Shown piece by piece: positions 4,664-11,859 of a stretch of 13,616 bases of DNA. Position 1 is the first letter of the stretch; each line of letters starts with the position of its first letter. The DNA is from JAYSFC01 sp041913505 (lineage in GTDB: Bacteria; Pseudomonadota; Gammaproteobacteria; Burkholderiales; Burkholderiaceae_C). The stretch is taken from contig JAYSFC010000108.1 in the NCBI GenBank assembly GCA_041913505.1, positions 1 through 13,616 of the forward strand. Reading direction: 5' to 3'. The position numbers were made by a program, and so were the translations under genes. The notes under the pieces are model-generated. The model was not told where the DNA came from and did not search any database. It was given only the letters and a program-made list of their open reading frames with translations.

Positions 4664-6619
4664 ATGTCGGCCTTGAGCCTCTCCACGCCCTCATCCATAT
4701 CTGTAAGCCTTGCGGCCCCTGCCTGGCGACCTTTGCTGGGGGGCGCGGGCTTGGCGTTGCTGTGGCTGGGCAGTGCACGGATTGCGCAGGATCTGTGGGG
4801 CCAAGAGGTCGTTCAAGGCTTGCTGCAAACCACCGGCGGCTTGGCCCTGGTGTTGCTGTTGGACCGGGGGGCTCGGTATGGCGTGGGCTTGGCATTGGGG
4901 GGCTTAATCGGGCTTGCCCTGGGGCCTGCAGCCACTTGGGGCGTTTCGGCCGCCGAACTGCTGGCCTGGGCCGTGCATGCGGGTTTGGGCGCTGCGCTGC
5001 TGCGTTTACGATCCATCGATCTGGAGCATTGCTCGCTGGCCTCCTGTCGCCAACTGCTGGTGTATGCGGGAGGCTGGGCAGCGGGAGCCGGCGCCCTGGC
5101 GGGGTCTGCCGCGTTGCTGGCCATGGGGGCCTGGAGTGCGGCTGATTGGCCGGCGCAATGGCTGCGCTGGTGGGGCGGATCGGCGCTGGGCACGGTACTC
5201 GTGGTGCCGTTGCTGTTGTCGTGGCGGCCGGTGTGGCGCCGGGGCCTGGCGTGGCACCGCGTGTCCGAAGGGCTGCTGGTCTATGCCCTGGCGTTCGCTG
5301 TGGGGCAGGTGGTTTTCATGGGCTGGATGGGCGATGTGTTGCGGCCACTAGCCCACGCCTACTGGTTATTCCTCTTTGTGGCCTGGGCCGGTGTCCGGCT
5401 GGGCATGGCGGGCACGACGGGGCTGCTGTGCCTCGTGGCGGCACAGGCCGGCTGGGGCGCACTGCAAGGGCGGGGCTTCTTTGCGCAGGACCTGAAGGGT
5501 AGTGCAGGGCTGGGCTACGTTGCGTACGTCATGATCCTGTCCCTGGTCGGGATGATGCTGGCTTCCTACCTGGACATGCTGCGCCGCCAAAAGGCGGATG
5601 CCCGTGTTGCCGCGATTGCCTTCGAGTGCCAGGAGGGCCTCTTGATCACCGATGCGCAAGGAGTGGTCCTGCGCGCGAACCGCTCGTTCCTGGCCTTGTC
5701 GGGCTATGCTGCGCACGAGGTGCTGGGGCGTGCGGCGCAGATCTTGTGCGCCAACGGCTGCGCACGCGGTGGCGGTGATGAATCTCCACCGCCCTGGCCG
5801 GCGCTGCAGCGGCAGGAATGGCACCGCCGGAAATCTGGCGAGCACTACCCGGTGTGGTTCACACGCACCCCGGTCATGGACTCGCAGCGGCGGGTGACGC
5901 ATTACGTGCTGACGCTGACCGACCTGAGCGACTGGCGGCGCCAGCAGGCCCAGCGGCGCCGGCGTGAGCAGGCCCACCGAGACGCGCTGGTGCGCGAGGT
6001 GCACCATCGCATCAAGAACAACCTGCAGGGCATTACGGGCATATTGCAGACCCTGGGCCAGCGCCACCCTAGCTTGCGCGATCCTCTGACTGAGGTCACG
6101 GGCCAGGTGCAGAGCATCGCCGTGCTGCACGGTCTGCAGGGGCGCAGCCACGCGGATCAGGTGTGGCTGTGCGAACTGGTGCGGGAGGTGGCCGCAGGTG
6201 TGGGCGCGCTGTGGGGCGTGGCCATCGTCGTGCAGGCGCCGGCATCGGCGCAGGAACTGCCTTGCCGTCTCCATCCCTCCGAAACCGTGCCGCTGGCGCT
6301 GATCGTGCACGAGCTGCTGCTCAACGCGGTCAAGCATGGCGGACGCCAGCATCAGGATGTGCGGGTCGAACTGCGCACGGGGCCGGGGGAGCAGGAAGTC
6401 TGCCTTGCCATCTCCAACCCCGGCTACTGGCCCGCGCAGGGGCACGCCGGTGCGCAAGTGGGCCTGGGACTGGTGGCGGCGTTGATGCCGCGCTCTGGTG
6501 CAGCCCTGTCTTTGGAACAGACGGGCGACCGCGCCTTAGCGCTCCTGCGCCTGCAGGCGCCCGTGCTTCAGTTTGAGTGCCACGAGGCAATGGAGGAGGA
6601 CCATGGCCAGCAACGATGA
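4664..6619 (+). CDS. sensor histidine kinase: MASE1-like membrane domain, PAS, HisKA_2, HATPase
   Basis: This 651-residue kinase is the input half of a two-component system with the ANTAR regulator downstream. Residues 20-305 contain about eight membrane segments; the end of this part (YWLFLFVAWAGVRLGMAGTT, then QGRGFFAQDL) resembles MASE1. A PAS domain follows at about 312-425, with GLLITDAQGVVLRANRSF. Next is a HisKA_2 dimerisation helix, EVHHRIKNNLQGITGIL at 445-461, in which His448 is the likely phospho-acceptor. The HATPase has its N box at HELLLNAVKHGG (549-560) and G2 at VGLGLV (599-604). The usual DxG of the G1 box reads SNPG (584-587), lacking the Asp. The ATG at 4664 is the first start after an in-frame stop but has no clear ribosome binding site. 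HisKA_2 kinases commonly pair with ANTAR regulators, for example PdtaS/PdtaR. The ligand is unknown. Confidence 0.87.
   Translation: MSALSLSTPSSISVSLAAPAWRPLLGGAGLALLWLGSARIAQDLWGQEVVQGLLQTTGGLALVLLLDRGARYGVGLALGGLIGLALGPAATWGVSAAELLAWAVHAGLGAALLRLRSIDLEHCSLASCRQLLVYAGGWAAGAGALAGSAALLAMGAWSAADWPAQWLRWWGGSALGTVLVVPLLLSWRPVWRRGLAWHRVSEGLLVYALAFAVGQVVFMGWMGDVLRPLAHAYWLFLFVAWAGVRLGMAGTTGLLCLVAAQAGWGALQGRGFFAQDLKGSAGLGYVAYVMILSLVGMMLASYLDMLRRQKADARVAAIAFECQEGLLITDAQGVVLRANRSFLALSGYAAHEVLGRAAQILCANGCARGGGDESPPPWPALQRQEWHRRKSGEHYPVWFTRTPVMDSQRRVTHYVLTLTDLSDWRRQQAQRRRREQAHRDALVREVHHRIKNNLQGITGILQTLGQRHPSLRDPLTEVTGQVQSIAVLHGLQGRSHADQVWLCELVREVAAGVGALWGVAIVVQAPASAQELPCRLHPSETVPLALIVHELLLNAVKHGGRQHQDVRVELRTGPGEQEVCLAISNPGYWPAQGHAGAQVGLGLVAALMPRSGAALSLEQTGDRALALLRLQAPVLQFECHEAMEEDHGQQR
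6592..6599 (+). promoter_or_regulatory. ribosome binding site that fixes the ANTAR regulator start
   Basis: GGAGGAGG lies within the 3' end of the kinase gene, with its first GGAGG six bases before the ATG at 6603. It is the strongest Shine-Dalgarno site seen in the signalling block, in contrast to the kinase, which has none. This suggests more regulator than kinase is made. Confidence 0.7.
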
Positions 6620-7208
6620 GCAGCACGCCGCTGGCAGCCTGCTGTTGGTGGACGACGACCGCCTGATCTTGGGCACCCTGGCTGCCGGCCTGCGCCACAT
6701 GGGTTACCGCGTCGACACGGCCGAGTGCGTGGAGGATGCCGAGGCGCTGCTTAGCGGCGGCCTGCGGCCCGACCTCGCCATCGTGGACGTGCACCTGCCG
6801 GGGCGCGACGGCTTGTGGCTGGCGCGGCGACTCGGTGAGCTGGACCATGTCCCGTTCCTGATGCTCAGCGCCTACGGAGATGCCGTAACGGTGCAGCAGG
6901 CGACGGACAGCGGCGCTATGGGGTACCTTGTCAAGCCCCTGGCGTTGCACCAGATCCAGCCGGCGATCGAGACCGCACTGCGGCGCGCCCGGGAGCTTGA
7001 TGGCCTGCGCCGCACACGAGCCCAGCTCCAGGCGGCGCTTGACGCCGATCGCGAAATCAACGTGGCCACCGGCATCGCCATGGTGCAGTACCGCATGGCG
7101 CGCCAGCCGGCTTTCGAGCTATTGCGCAACGCCGCGCGCACCGAGCGGCGCAAGCTCGCCACTGTGGCGGGCGAGGTGATCCGGGCCTGCGAGTTGCTGC
7201 ACCGTTGA
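6603..7208 (+). CDS. ANTAR-domain response regulator
   Basis: This 201-residue regulator has a receiver domain at 12-125 and an RNA-binding ANTAR domain at about 143-199. Receiver residues are intact: acidic cluster VDDD (16-19), phospho-acceptor Asp62 in AIVDVHLPG, Ser89 in MLSA and Lys111 in YLVKPL. The ANTAR part shows ALDADREINVATGIAM and AFELLRNAARTERRKLATVA, matching the three-helix ANTAR pattern. Such proteins dimerise on phosphorylation and bind paired small hairpins in nascent mRNA, preventing terminator formation. The ATG at 6603 is chosen because GGAGGAGG stands at 6592-6599. It overlaps the kinase gene by 17 bases, so the two are likely translationally coupled. A TTG at 6573 is a poorer start. 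Output targets are not visible here with certainty; hairpins upstream of the kinase and of the GGDEF-EAL gene are candidates. Confidence 0.92.
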   Translation: MASNDEQHAAGSLLLVDDDRLILGTLAAGLRHMGYRVDTAECVEDAEALLSGGLRPDLAIVDVHLPGRDGLWLARRLGELDHVPFLMLSAYGDAVTVQQATDSGAMGYLVKPLALHQIQPAIETALRRARELDGLRRTRAQLQAALDADREINVATGIAMVQYRMARQPAFELLRNAARTERRKLATVAGEVIRACELLHR

Positions 7209-7254
7209 TGTAGATCAGTAAGCTGCACCGCCTCCGTTGGGCGCTAGGTATTTG

Positions 7255-7271
7255 CCCGCATGCGGTGCGGG
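7255..7271 (+). terminator. candidate terminator or attenuator hairpin
   Basis: CCCGCA (7255-7260) pairs perfectly with TGCGGG (7266-7271) around a five-base loop. It is followed by TGGCGCATTTTG, so the U tract is short and displaced. It lies 47 bases after the ANTAR regulator stop. It may end the kinase-regulator transcript, or be a target for antitermination. Confidence 0.45.
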
Positions 7272-7366
7272 TGGCGCATTTTGAAAAATTGCTGCCACAG
7301 CCCGCGCAGCCTTGTCCCGCCGCGTTGCGGCTCTCCCGGCCCTGAACACGCCTTTCCCGACGTACG

Positions 7367-7380
7367 CCCGCATTGGCGGG
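7367..7380 (+). repeat. small hairpin upstream of the GGDEF-EAL gene
   Basis: CCCGC (7367-7371) pairs with GCGGG (7376-7380) around the loop ATTG. The arms are the same as the core of the hairpin at 7255-7271. No U tract follows. It lies in the presumed 5' leader of the GGDEF-EAL/chemoreceptor unit. Confidence 0.35.
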
Positions 7381-7412
7381 ACGCGTCTTGTCCTGGAAAG
7401 TGGAGCGTGTTC

Positions 7413-9689
7413 ATGCCTGTGCCGGGTTTCTCTGGCTCCTGCGATGCGGTGACGGCTGTCCGGCCTTTGCGCGGGATGGGCGGAATCCATGCGCTGTTTG
7501 CTCGCCTGCGTATCGGCACGCGGATCGCCGCGCTCATGGCGCTGGCGGTCATGGTGGCGGCGCTCCTGGCGGTCGTTGGCATTCGGGGCCTGGCCGAATC
7601 CAAAGAAAGCCTGCGCGTGGTGTACGAGGACCGCATGGCGCCCGTGCGTACGCTGTCGCAGATCTCCCAGCTCATGCTGGCCAACCAGTTGCAGATGCAA
7701 CTGGCCTTGGCCCGCGCGGCGACAGTGTCGGGGGCGCTGGCGCTGGAGCCGACCTCGGCGCAGCAGGCCGCGGACCAGATCGAGCGCAACGTGCATGCCA
7801 TCGACCGGCTTTGGGACGACTACCTTTCCGCGCCGCGCGGGCGTGAAGAGCTGGCATTGGCGCGACAGTTTGGCGAGCGCCGCGCGCGCTACCTGCGCGA
7901 GGCCGTGGCCCCGGCGCTGACGGCCTTGCGTGCGCTGGACTACCAGGATACACGCCGCCTGGCCGTGAATGCCTGGACTCTGTACGAGCTGGCCTATCCC
8001 GAAATCCAGACATTGGTGCACCTGCAGTTCGACTCCGCCGAGGCGGCCTACCGGGAGGGCGTCGACCGCTACGAGCGCACGTACTGGCTGGCCCTGGGCG
8101 CCATGTTGGCAGCCATGGCGGTGCTGGGCTGGCTGGGGGTGCTGCTGATCCGCTCCATCGTGCGGCCGCTGCAGCAGGTGATCGAGGTCTTCCGGCGCAT
8201 CGCCAGTGGGCAACTGGATTCGCCCATCGCGGTGCGCGGCCGCGACGAGATCAGCCGCGTGTTCCGCGCGCTGCGCTCCATGCAGATGCGGCTGCGCCAG
8301 AGTGAGCAGGCCATCCACAAGCTGGCCTACTTCGATCCGCTGACCGAGCTGCCCAACCGCAGCCTGCTGCGCCAGCGCGCCCAGCAGGCCCTGGACGAGT
8401 CCGGGCCGCCAAGCCACGGCGCGCTGCTGCTGGTCGATCTTGATAACTTCAAGACCATCAACGACACGCTGGGCCACGAAGTGGGCGACCAGTACCTGAA
8501 GCACGTGGCCCGGCGGCTGGGCGAGGCCGTGGGCGACGAGGGCCTGGTGGCGCGTCTTGGGGGCGACGAATTCGTCATCCTCGTGCGCGGGCTGCATGCC
8601 GACGAGGCCCAGGCCCAAGCCCAGGCGCGGGCCCTGGCTGCCCAGGTGCTGGCCGCTGTGGCGTGCCCCGCCCATCTGGGTGGGCGCTTGCTGCACACCA
8701 GCGCCAGCCTGGGCGTATGCCTGTTCCGGCCGGGCGGCAGCATCATCAAGGAACTGCTCAAGCGCGCCGATACGGCGATGTACCAGGCCAAGAGTGCGGG
8801 CCGCAATGGGTACTGCTTCTTCGACCCGGTGCTGCAGGCGCAACTGGACAGCCGCTCGGTGCTGGAATTGGCGCTGCGCGGCGCCGTCGAGGCACGGCAG
8901 CTGGCGCTGCACTACCAGGTGCAGGTGGATGCGCAGCGCCAGCCCGTGGGCGTGGAGGCCCTGCTGCGCTGGAACCATCCGCTCCATGGCCAGGTGCCGC
9001 CGGCACAGTTCATTCCCATGGCCGAGGCGTCGGGCCTGATCCTGTCTCTGGGCGAATGGGTGCTGCAGACGGCCTGCGAGCAGCTGCGGGACTGGGCTCA
9101 CCTGCCCCACATGGGCACCTTGCCGCTCTCCGTCAACGTGAGTGCGCGCCAGTTCACCCATCCGGCCTTCGTCGAGCAGGTGCGCGCAGCGCTGGCCCGC
9201 ACCGGCGCCCGGCCGGACCTGTTGGTGCTGGAGCTGACCGAAACCATGATGCTGCACGACATCACCGACACGGTGCACAAGATGCAGACACTGTGCAGCC
9301 TGGGCGTGCGCTTTGCCCTCGACGACTTCGGCACGGGCTACTCCTGCCTGTCCCAGCTCCAGCGCCTGCCGCTGCACCAGCTCAAGATCGATCGCAGCTT
9401 CATCCAGGACATGGGTGCGCGTGCGAACGACGCCGTGATCGTACAGACCATCCTGGGCATGGCCCGCAACCTGGGCCTGCATGTGGTGGCCGAGGGCGTG
9501 GAGACCGAGGCGCAACGCGCCGTGCTCGTGCAATTGCAGTGCCCTGCGTTCCAGGGCTATCTGTTCGCTCCGCCGCAGCCGCCGCAGGTCCTGGAGTCGT
9601 GGCTCCAGGAAATGTGGGCGCCGCGGCGGAATTTGTCCGTGGCATATCCCCGACCCGGCATTGCCATCGCTTCTGAAAGAACGGCATGA
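7413..9689 (+). CDS. membrane-bound GGDEF-EAL c-di-GMP protein with 4-helix-bundle sensor
   Basis: This protein of about 758 residues makes and/or breaks cyclic di-GMP. Domain order: membrane segment (38-60), periplasmic four-helix-bundle sensor of MCP type (about 61-222), second membrane segment (224-247), HAMP (248-300), GGDEF (about 310-470), EAL (about 480-735). The GGDEF site is exact (383-387) and DLDNFKTINDTLGHEVGD precedes it. The RxxD inhibitory site is replaced by GDEG. EAL residues are also present: EALLRW from Glu515, SVNVSARQF, LELTET, DDFGTGYS from Asp637, LKIDRSFI and AEGVETEAQ. Both activities are therefore possible. I start at the ATG at 7413, with GGAG seven bases before it; the ATG at 7476 is an alternative and an ATG at 7260 is unlikely. 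The stop overlaps the next start as ATGA. The sensor domain is homologous to that of the next gene. Confidence 0.9.
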   Translation: MPVPGFSGSCDAVTAVRPLRGMGGIHALFARLRIGTRIAALMALAVMVAALLAVVGIRGLAESKESLRVVYEDRMAPVRTLSQISQLMLANQLQMQLALARAATVSGALALEPTSAQQAADQIERNVHAIDRLWDDYLSAPRGREELALARQFGERRARYLREAVAPALTALRALDYQDTRRLAVNAWTLYELAYPEIQTLVHLQFDSAEAAYREGVDRYERTYWLALGAMLAAMAVLGWLGVLLIRSIVRPLQQVIEVFRRIASGQLDSPIAVRGRDEISRVFRALRSMQMRLRQSEQAIHKLAYFDPLTELPNRSLLRQRAQQALDESGPPSHGALLLVDLDNFKTINDTLGHEVGDQYLKHVARRLGEAVGDEGLVARLGGDEFVILVRGLHADEAQAQAQARALAAQVLAAVACPAHLGGRLLHTSASLGVCLFRPGGSIIKELLKRADTAMYQAKSAGRNGYCFFDPVLQAQLDSRSVLELALRGAVEARQLALHYQVQVDAQRQPVGVEALLRWNHPLHGQVPPAQFIPMAEASGLILSLGEWVLQTACEQLRDWAHLPHMGTLPLSVNVSARQFTHPAFVEQVRAALARTGARPDLLVLELTETMMLHDITDTVHKMQTLCSLGVRFALDDFGTGYSCLSQLQRLPLHQLKIDRSFIQDMGARANDAVIVQTILGMARNLGLHVVAEGVETEAQRAVLVQLQCPAFQGYLFAPPQPPQVLESWLQEMWAPRRNLSVAYPRPGIAIASERTA

Positions 9690-11332
9690 ACCGCTTCAAG
9701 ATTTCCACCCGCGTCACCCTTCTGGCGGGGGCGCTGTCGCTGCTGGTCCTGGGCATGGGCCTGCTGGGGCTGTGGGGCATCGCCCAGGCCAACGCCGCCC
9801 TGCGGACCATGTACGAGGAACGCCTCACTGCCACGGCGCAGATCGGGCAAATCCAGTCCCTGCTGCTACGCAATCGCCTGGCTCTCGCGGTGGCCCTCGT
9901 GACCCCGCAGCCCGAACAAATGCGCGCCAGCGCCGATGAAGTCGAGGCCAACATCGCCGCCATCACCCGCATCTGGGCTGAATACCGGGCCCGCGGCGCC
10001 ATGGGTGCCGATGAAAGCCGGCTGGCCCAGCAGTTTGCCGAGCATCGCCAGCGTTTTGTGCAGCAGGGCCTGCAGCCCGCGGTCGCCGCCCTGCGCGCGC
10101 AGCAGCCGGATCGGGCGCAACAGGTGGTGCTGGAGTCCGTGCGTCCGCTCTACGAACCCGTGGGCGCGGGCATCGACGCGCTGGTGCGCCTGCAGCGCGA
10201 GGAAGCGCGCCAGGCCCATGCTGCGGCCCAGGGGCGCTACGAGAGCATTCGCGCGCTGGCGTTGGCGGCCATCGGCAGCGGCCTGCTGTTCGCGCTGGTG
10301 TTCGGGATGGCCCTGGTGCGTGGCATTGCGGGCTCGCTGGCTCAGGCGATCGATGCTGCGCAGTCCGTGGCGCGCGGTGATCTGTCGCGGCCCATCATGG
10401 CCTCCGGGCGGGACGAGGTGGCCCAGGTGCTGCAGGCGTTGGCCGCGATGCGTGCGCAACTGGCGCAGGTGGTGAAGGGCATCCGCTGCGGCAGCGAGAG
10501 CGTGGCCAACGCCGCGGTGCAGATCGCCGCGGGCAATCAGGACCTGGCGGCGCGCACCACCGAGCAGGCCGGTGCGCTGGAGCAGCAGGCCGCCGCCATG
10601 GAGCAGCTCGCCGCAGCCGTGGAGCACAGCGCTGCCAGCGCGCGCGAGACCCAGGACATCGTCGCGCGCGCCAGCGACGCGGCCGTTCAGGGAGGGCAAA
10701 TGATGGAGCAGGTGGTGCGCACCATGGGGGAGATGCAGGCTTCGTCCGCCAGGATGGCCGACATCATCGGGCTGATCGATGGCATTGCGTTCCAGACCAA
10801 CATCCTGGCGCTCAACGCCGCCGTCGAGGCGGCCCGTGCGGGCACCCAGGGACGGGGCTTCGCCGTGGTGGCGGGGGAGGTGCGCGTGCTGGCCCAGCGC
10901 TCGGCCCAGGCCGCGCACGAGATCAAGCAGCTCATCGACGCCAGCGTGGGCCGCGCCACCCAGGGAACGGCGCTGGTCAACAGCGCCGGGGCCGCAGTCC
11001 AGGAGGCCGTGGATGCCATCCGCCGCGCGGTGCCGTTGATGCTGGAGATCAGCAACTCCAGCGCAGAGCAGAGCGCGGGCATGGCGCAGATCGGCACCGC
11101 CGTGCAGCACATGGATCAGGGCACGCAGCGCAACGCGGCTTTGGTGGAGGAAATCTCCGCAGCGGCAGACAGCCTGCGCAAACAGGCCCAGGCGCAGGTC
11201 CAGGCCATCGAGGTCTTCCGGCTGGAAGAGCAGCGGCGGCTACCCGCCCCCATGCCCGCCCGGCCCGTGCGGGAGCTGGTGCCCCAGGAGCTGCTACCCC
11301 ACCGGCCGGCTTGCCTGCCAGCGGCGGTGTGA
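9686..11332 (+). CDS. methyl-accepting chemotaxis protein
   Basis: This 548-residue chemoreceptor has a membrane segment at 10-33, a periplasmic four-helix-bundle sensor (34-188), and a second membrane segment at about 190-213. A HAMP domain (about 212-265) and a long cytoplasmic coiled coil follow. The signalling tip is at about 366-400: GIAFQTNILALNAAVEAARAG, given here in parts as FQTNILALN and AAVEAARAG. The following motif reads GTQGRGFAVVAGEVR, where most receptors have GEQGRGF, so the usual Glu is Thr387. Likely methylation helices include TEQAGALEQQAAAMEQL. The C-terminus ends in a proline-rich tail without the NWxxF-type CheR-binding pentapeptide. The gene begins inside the stop of the GGDEF-EAL gene (ATGA), with only a weak AAAGA upstream, so translation is probably coupled. 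It should feed CheA/CheW; no che genes are in this window. Confidence 0.93.
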   Translation: MNRFKISTRVTLLAGALSLLVLGMGLLGLWGIAQANAALRTMYEERLTATAQIGQIQSLLLRNRLALAVALVTPQPEQMRASADEVEANIAAITRIWAEYRARGAMGADESRLAQQFAEHRQRFVQQGLQPAVAALRAQQPDRAQQVVLESVRPLYEPVGAGIDALVRLQREEARQAHAAAQGRYESIRALALAAIGSGLLFALVFGMALVRGIAGSLAQAIDAAQSVARGDLSRPIMASGRDEVAQVLQALAAMRAQLAQVVKGIRCGSESVANAAVQIAAGNQDLAARTTEQAGALEQQAAAMEQLAAAVEHSAASARETQDIVARASDAAVQGGQMMEQVVRTMGEMQASSARMADIIGLIDGIAFQTNILALNAAVEAARAGTQGRGFAVVAGEVRVLAQRSAQAAHEIKQLIDASVGRATQGTALVNSAGAAVQEAVDAIRRAVPLMLEISNSSAEQSAGMAQIGTAVQHMDQGTQRNAALVEEISAAADSLRKQAQAQVQAIEVFRLEEQRRLPAPMPARPVRELVPQELLPHRPACLPAAV

Positions 11333-11340
11333 TGGGTGGT

Positions 11341-11378
11341 AGCCCGGCCACGTCCCCGTGCGTGGTGTGCCACGGGCT
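11341..11378. terminator. candidate hairpin between convergent genes
   Basis: AGCCCG (11341-11346) pairs with CGGGCT (11373-11378), and inside it CCACG (11348-11352) pairs with CGTGG (11361-11365). It lies in the 79-base gap between the chemoreceptor stop and the VOC gene stop, where transcription converges. It lacks a U tract on either strand, so it may only weakly terminate. Confidence 0.35.
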
Positions 11379-11411
11379 CCGGCGGCGGCTCGTCCCGCGG
11401 CGCTTTCGCTC

Positions 11412-11834
11412 TCAGGTGGCGTACACCTGATCGAGTGAACGGAACCCCTTGATTTCGATGGGGTTGCCGCTCGGATCGTGAAAGAACATGGTCCACTGCT
11501 CGCCGGGCTGGCCCTCGAAGCGCACCTGCGGCTCGAGCACGAACGCCGTGCCGGCCGCGCGCAGGCGTTCGGCCAGGGCCTGCCAGGCGGGCAGTTCCAG
11601 AATGAGTCCGAAATGCGGCATGGGCACGAGATGGTCGCCCACGTGTCCCGTGCGCGCACTGGCGAAGGGCTCGCCGAGGTGCAGCGAGATCTGGTGGCCG
11701 AAGAAATCGAAATCCACCCAGGTGGCGGTGCTACGGCCCTCCTGGCAACCGAGCACGCCGCCATAGAAGCGGCGCGCGGCATCGAGATCGGTCACGTGGA
11801 AGGCGAGGTGAAAAAGGCTGCGCGGGGCGGTCAT
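11412..11834 (-). CDS. VOC family protein (glyoxalase/extradiol dioxygenase fold, COG3565-like)
   Basis: This small cytoplasmic protein of 140 residues has the vicinal-oxygen-chelate fold in one pair of beta-alpha modules. The start FHLAFHVTDLDAARRFYGGV, then TWVDFDFFGHQISLHL, PHFGLILEL and DPSGNPIEIKGF are typical of the uncharacterised dioxygenase-like group COG3565. Candidate metal ligands are His9, His74 and Glu127. The ATG at 11834 fits the family start; an upstream extension of the frame does not resemble the family. It lies 25 bases downstream of the glutathione S-transferase gene on the same strand, so they probably form an operon. That pairing suggests handling of electrophilic or glutathione-linked compounds, which is only an inference. 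Confidence 0.85.
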   Translation of the reverse strand: MTAPRSLFHLAFHVTDLDAARRFYGGVLGCQEGRSTATWVDFDFFGHQISLHLGEPFASARTGHVGDHLVPMPHFGLILELPAWQALAERLRAAGTAFVLEPQVRFEGQPGEQWTMFFHDPSGNPIEIKGFRSLDQVYAT

Positions 11835-11859
11835 CACCGCAGGATAACAGCCGGTGCGT

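Larger units (their letters stand above)
7209..7412. other. 204-bp intergenic leader between the ANTAR regulator and the GGDEF-EAL gene
   Basis: Two GC-rich hairpins lie in this gap, and both have CCCGC/GCGGG arms. The first is at 7255-7271 and the second at 7367-7380. The second is 32 bases before the chosen start of the GGDEF-EAL gene. I saw no clear sigma-70 promoter. The region may separate two transcription units, or be a regulated read-through point inside one. Confidence 0.45.

Noticed and set aside
5366..6457. A 363-codon minus-strand open frame opposite the histidine kinase gene
   Set aside because: No recognisable domain; it overlaps conserved PAS and HisKA_2 coding sequence and is explained by GC-rich codon bias.
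7260..7412. The N-terminal extension of the GGDEF-EAL protein from an ATG at 7260
   Set aside because: It would begin inside the hairpin at 7255-7271, has no Shine-Dalgarno site, and adds 51 residues that do not resemble the family; the ATG at 7413 has GGAG before it.
7215..9533. A 772-codon open frame on the minus strand, opposite the GGDEF-EAL gene
   Set aside because: It is His/Gln/Ala-rich low-information sequence without any domain, created by the third-position GC bias of the real gene on the other strand.
9866..11110. A 414-codon minus-strand open frame opposite the chemoreceptor gene
   Set aside because: It is antisense to a fully convincing receptor gene and has the same His/Leu/Gly-rich shadow composition with no ribosome binding site.
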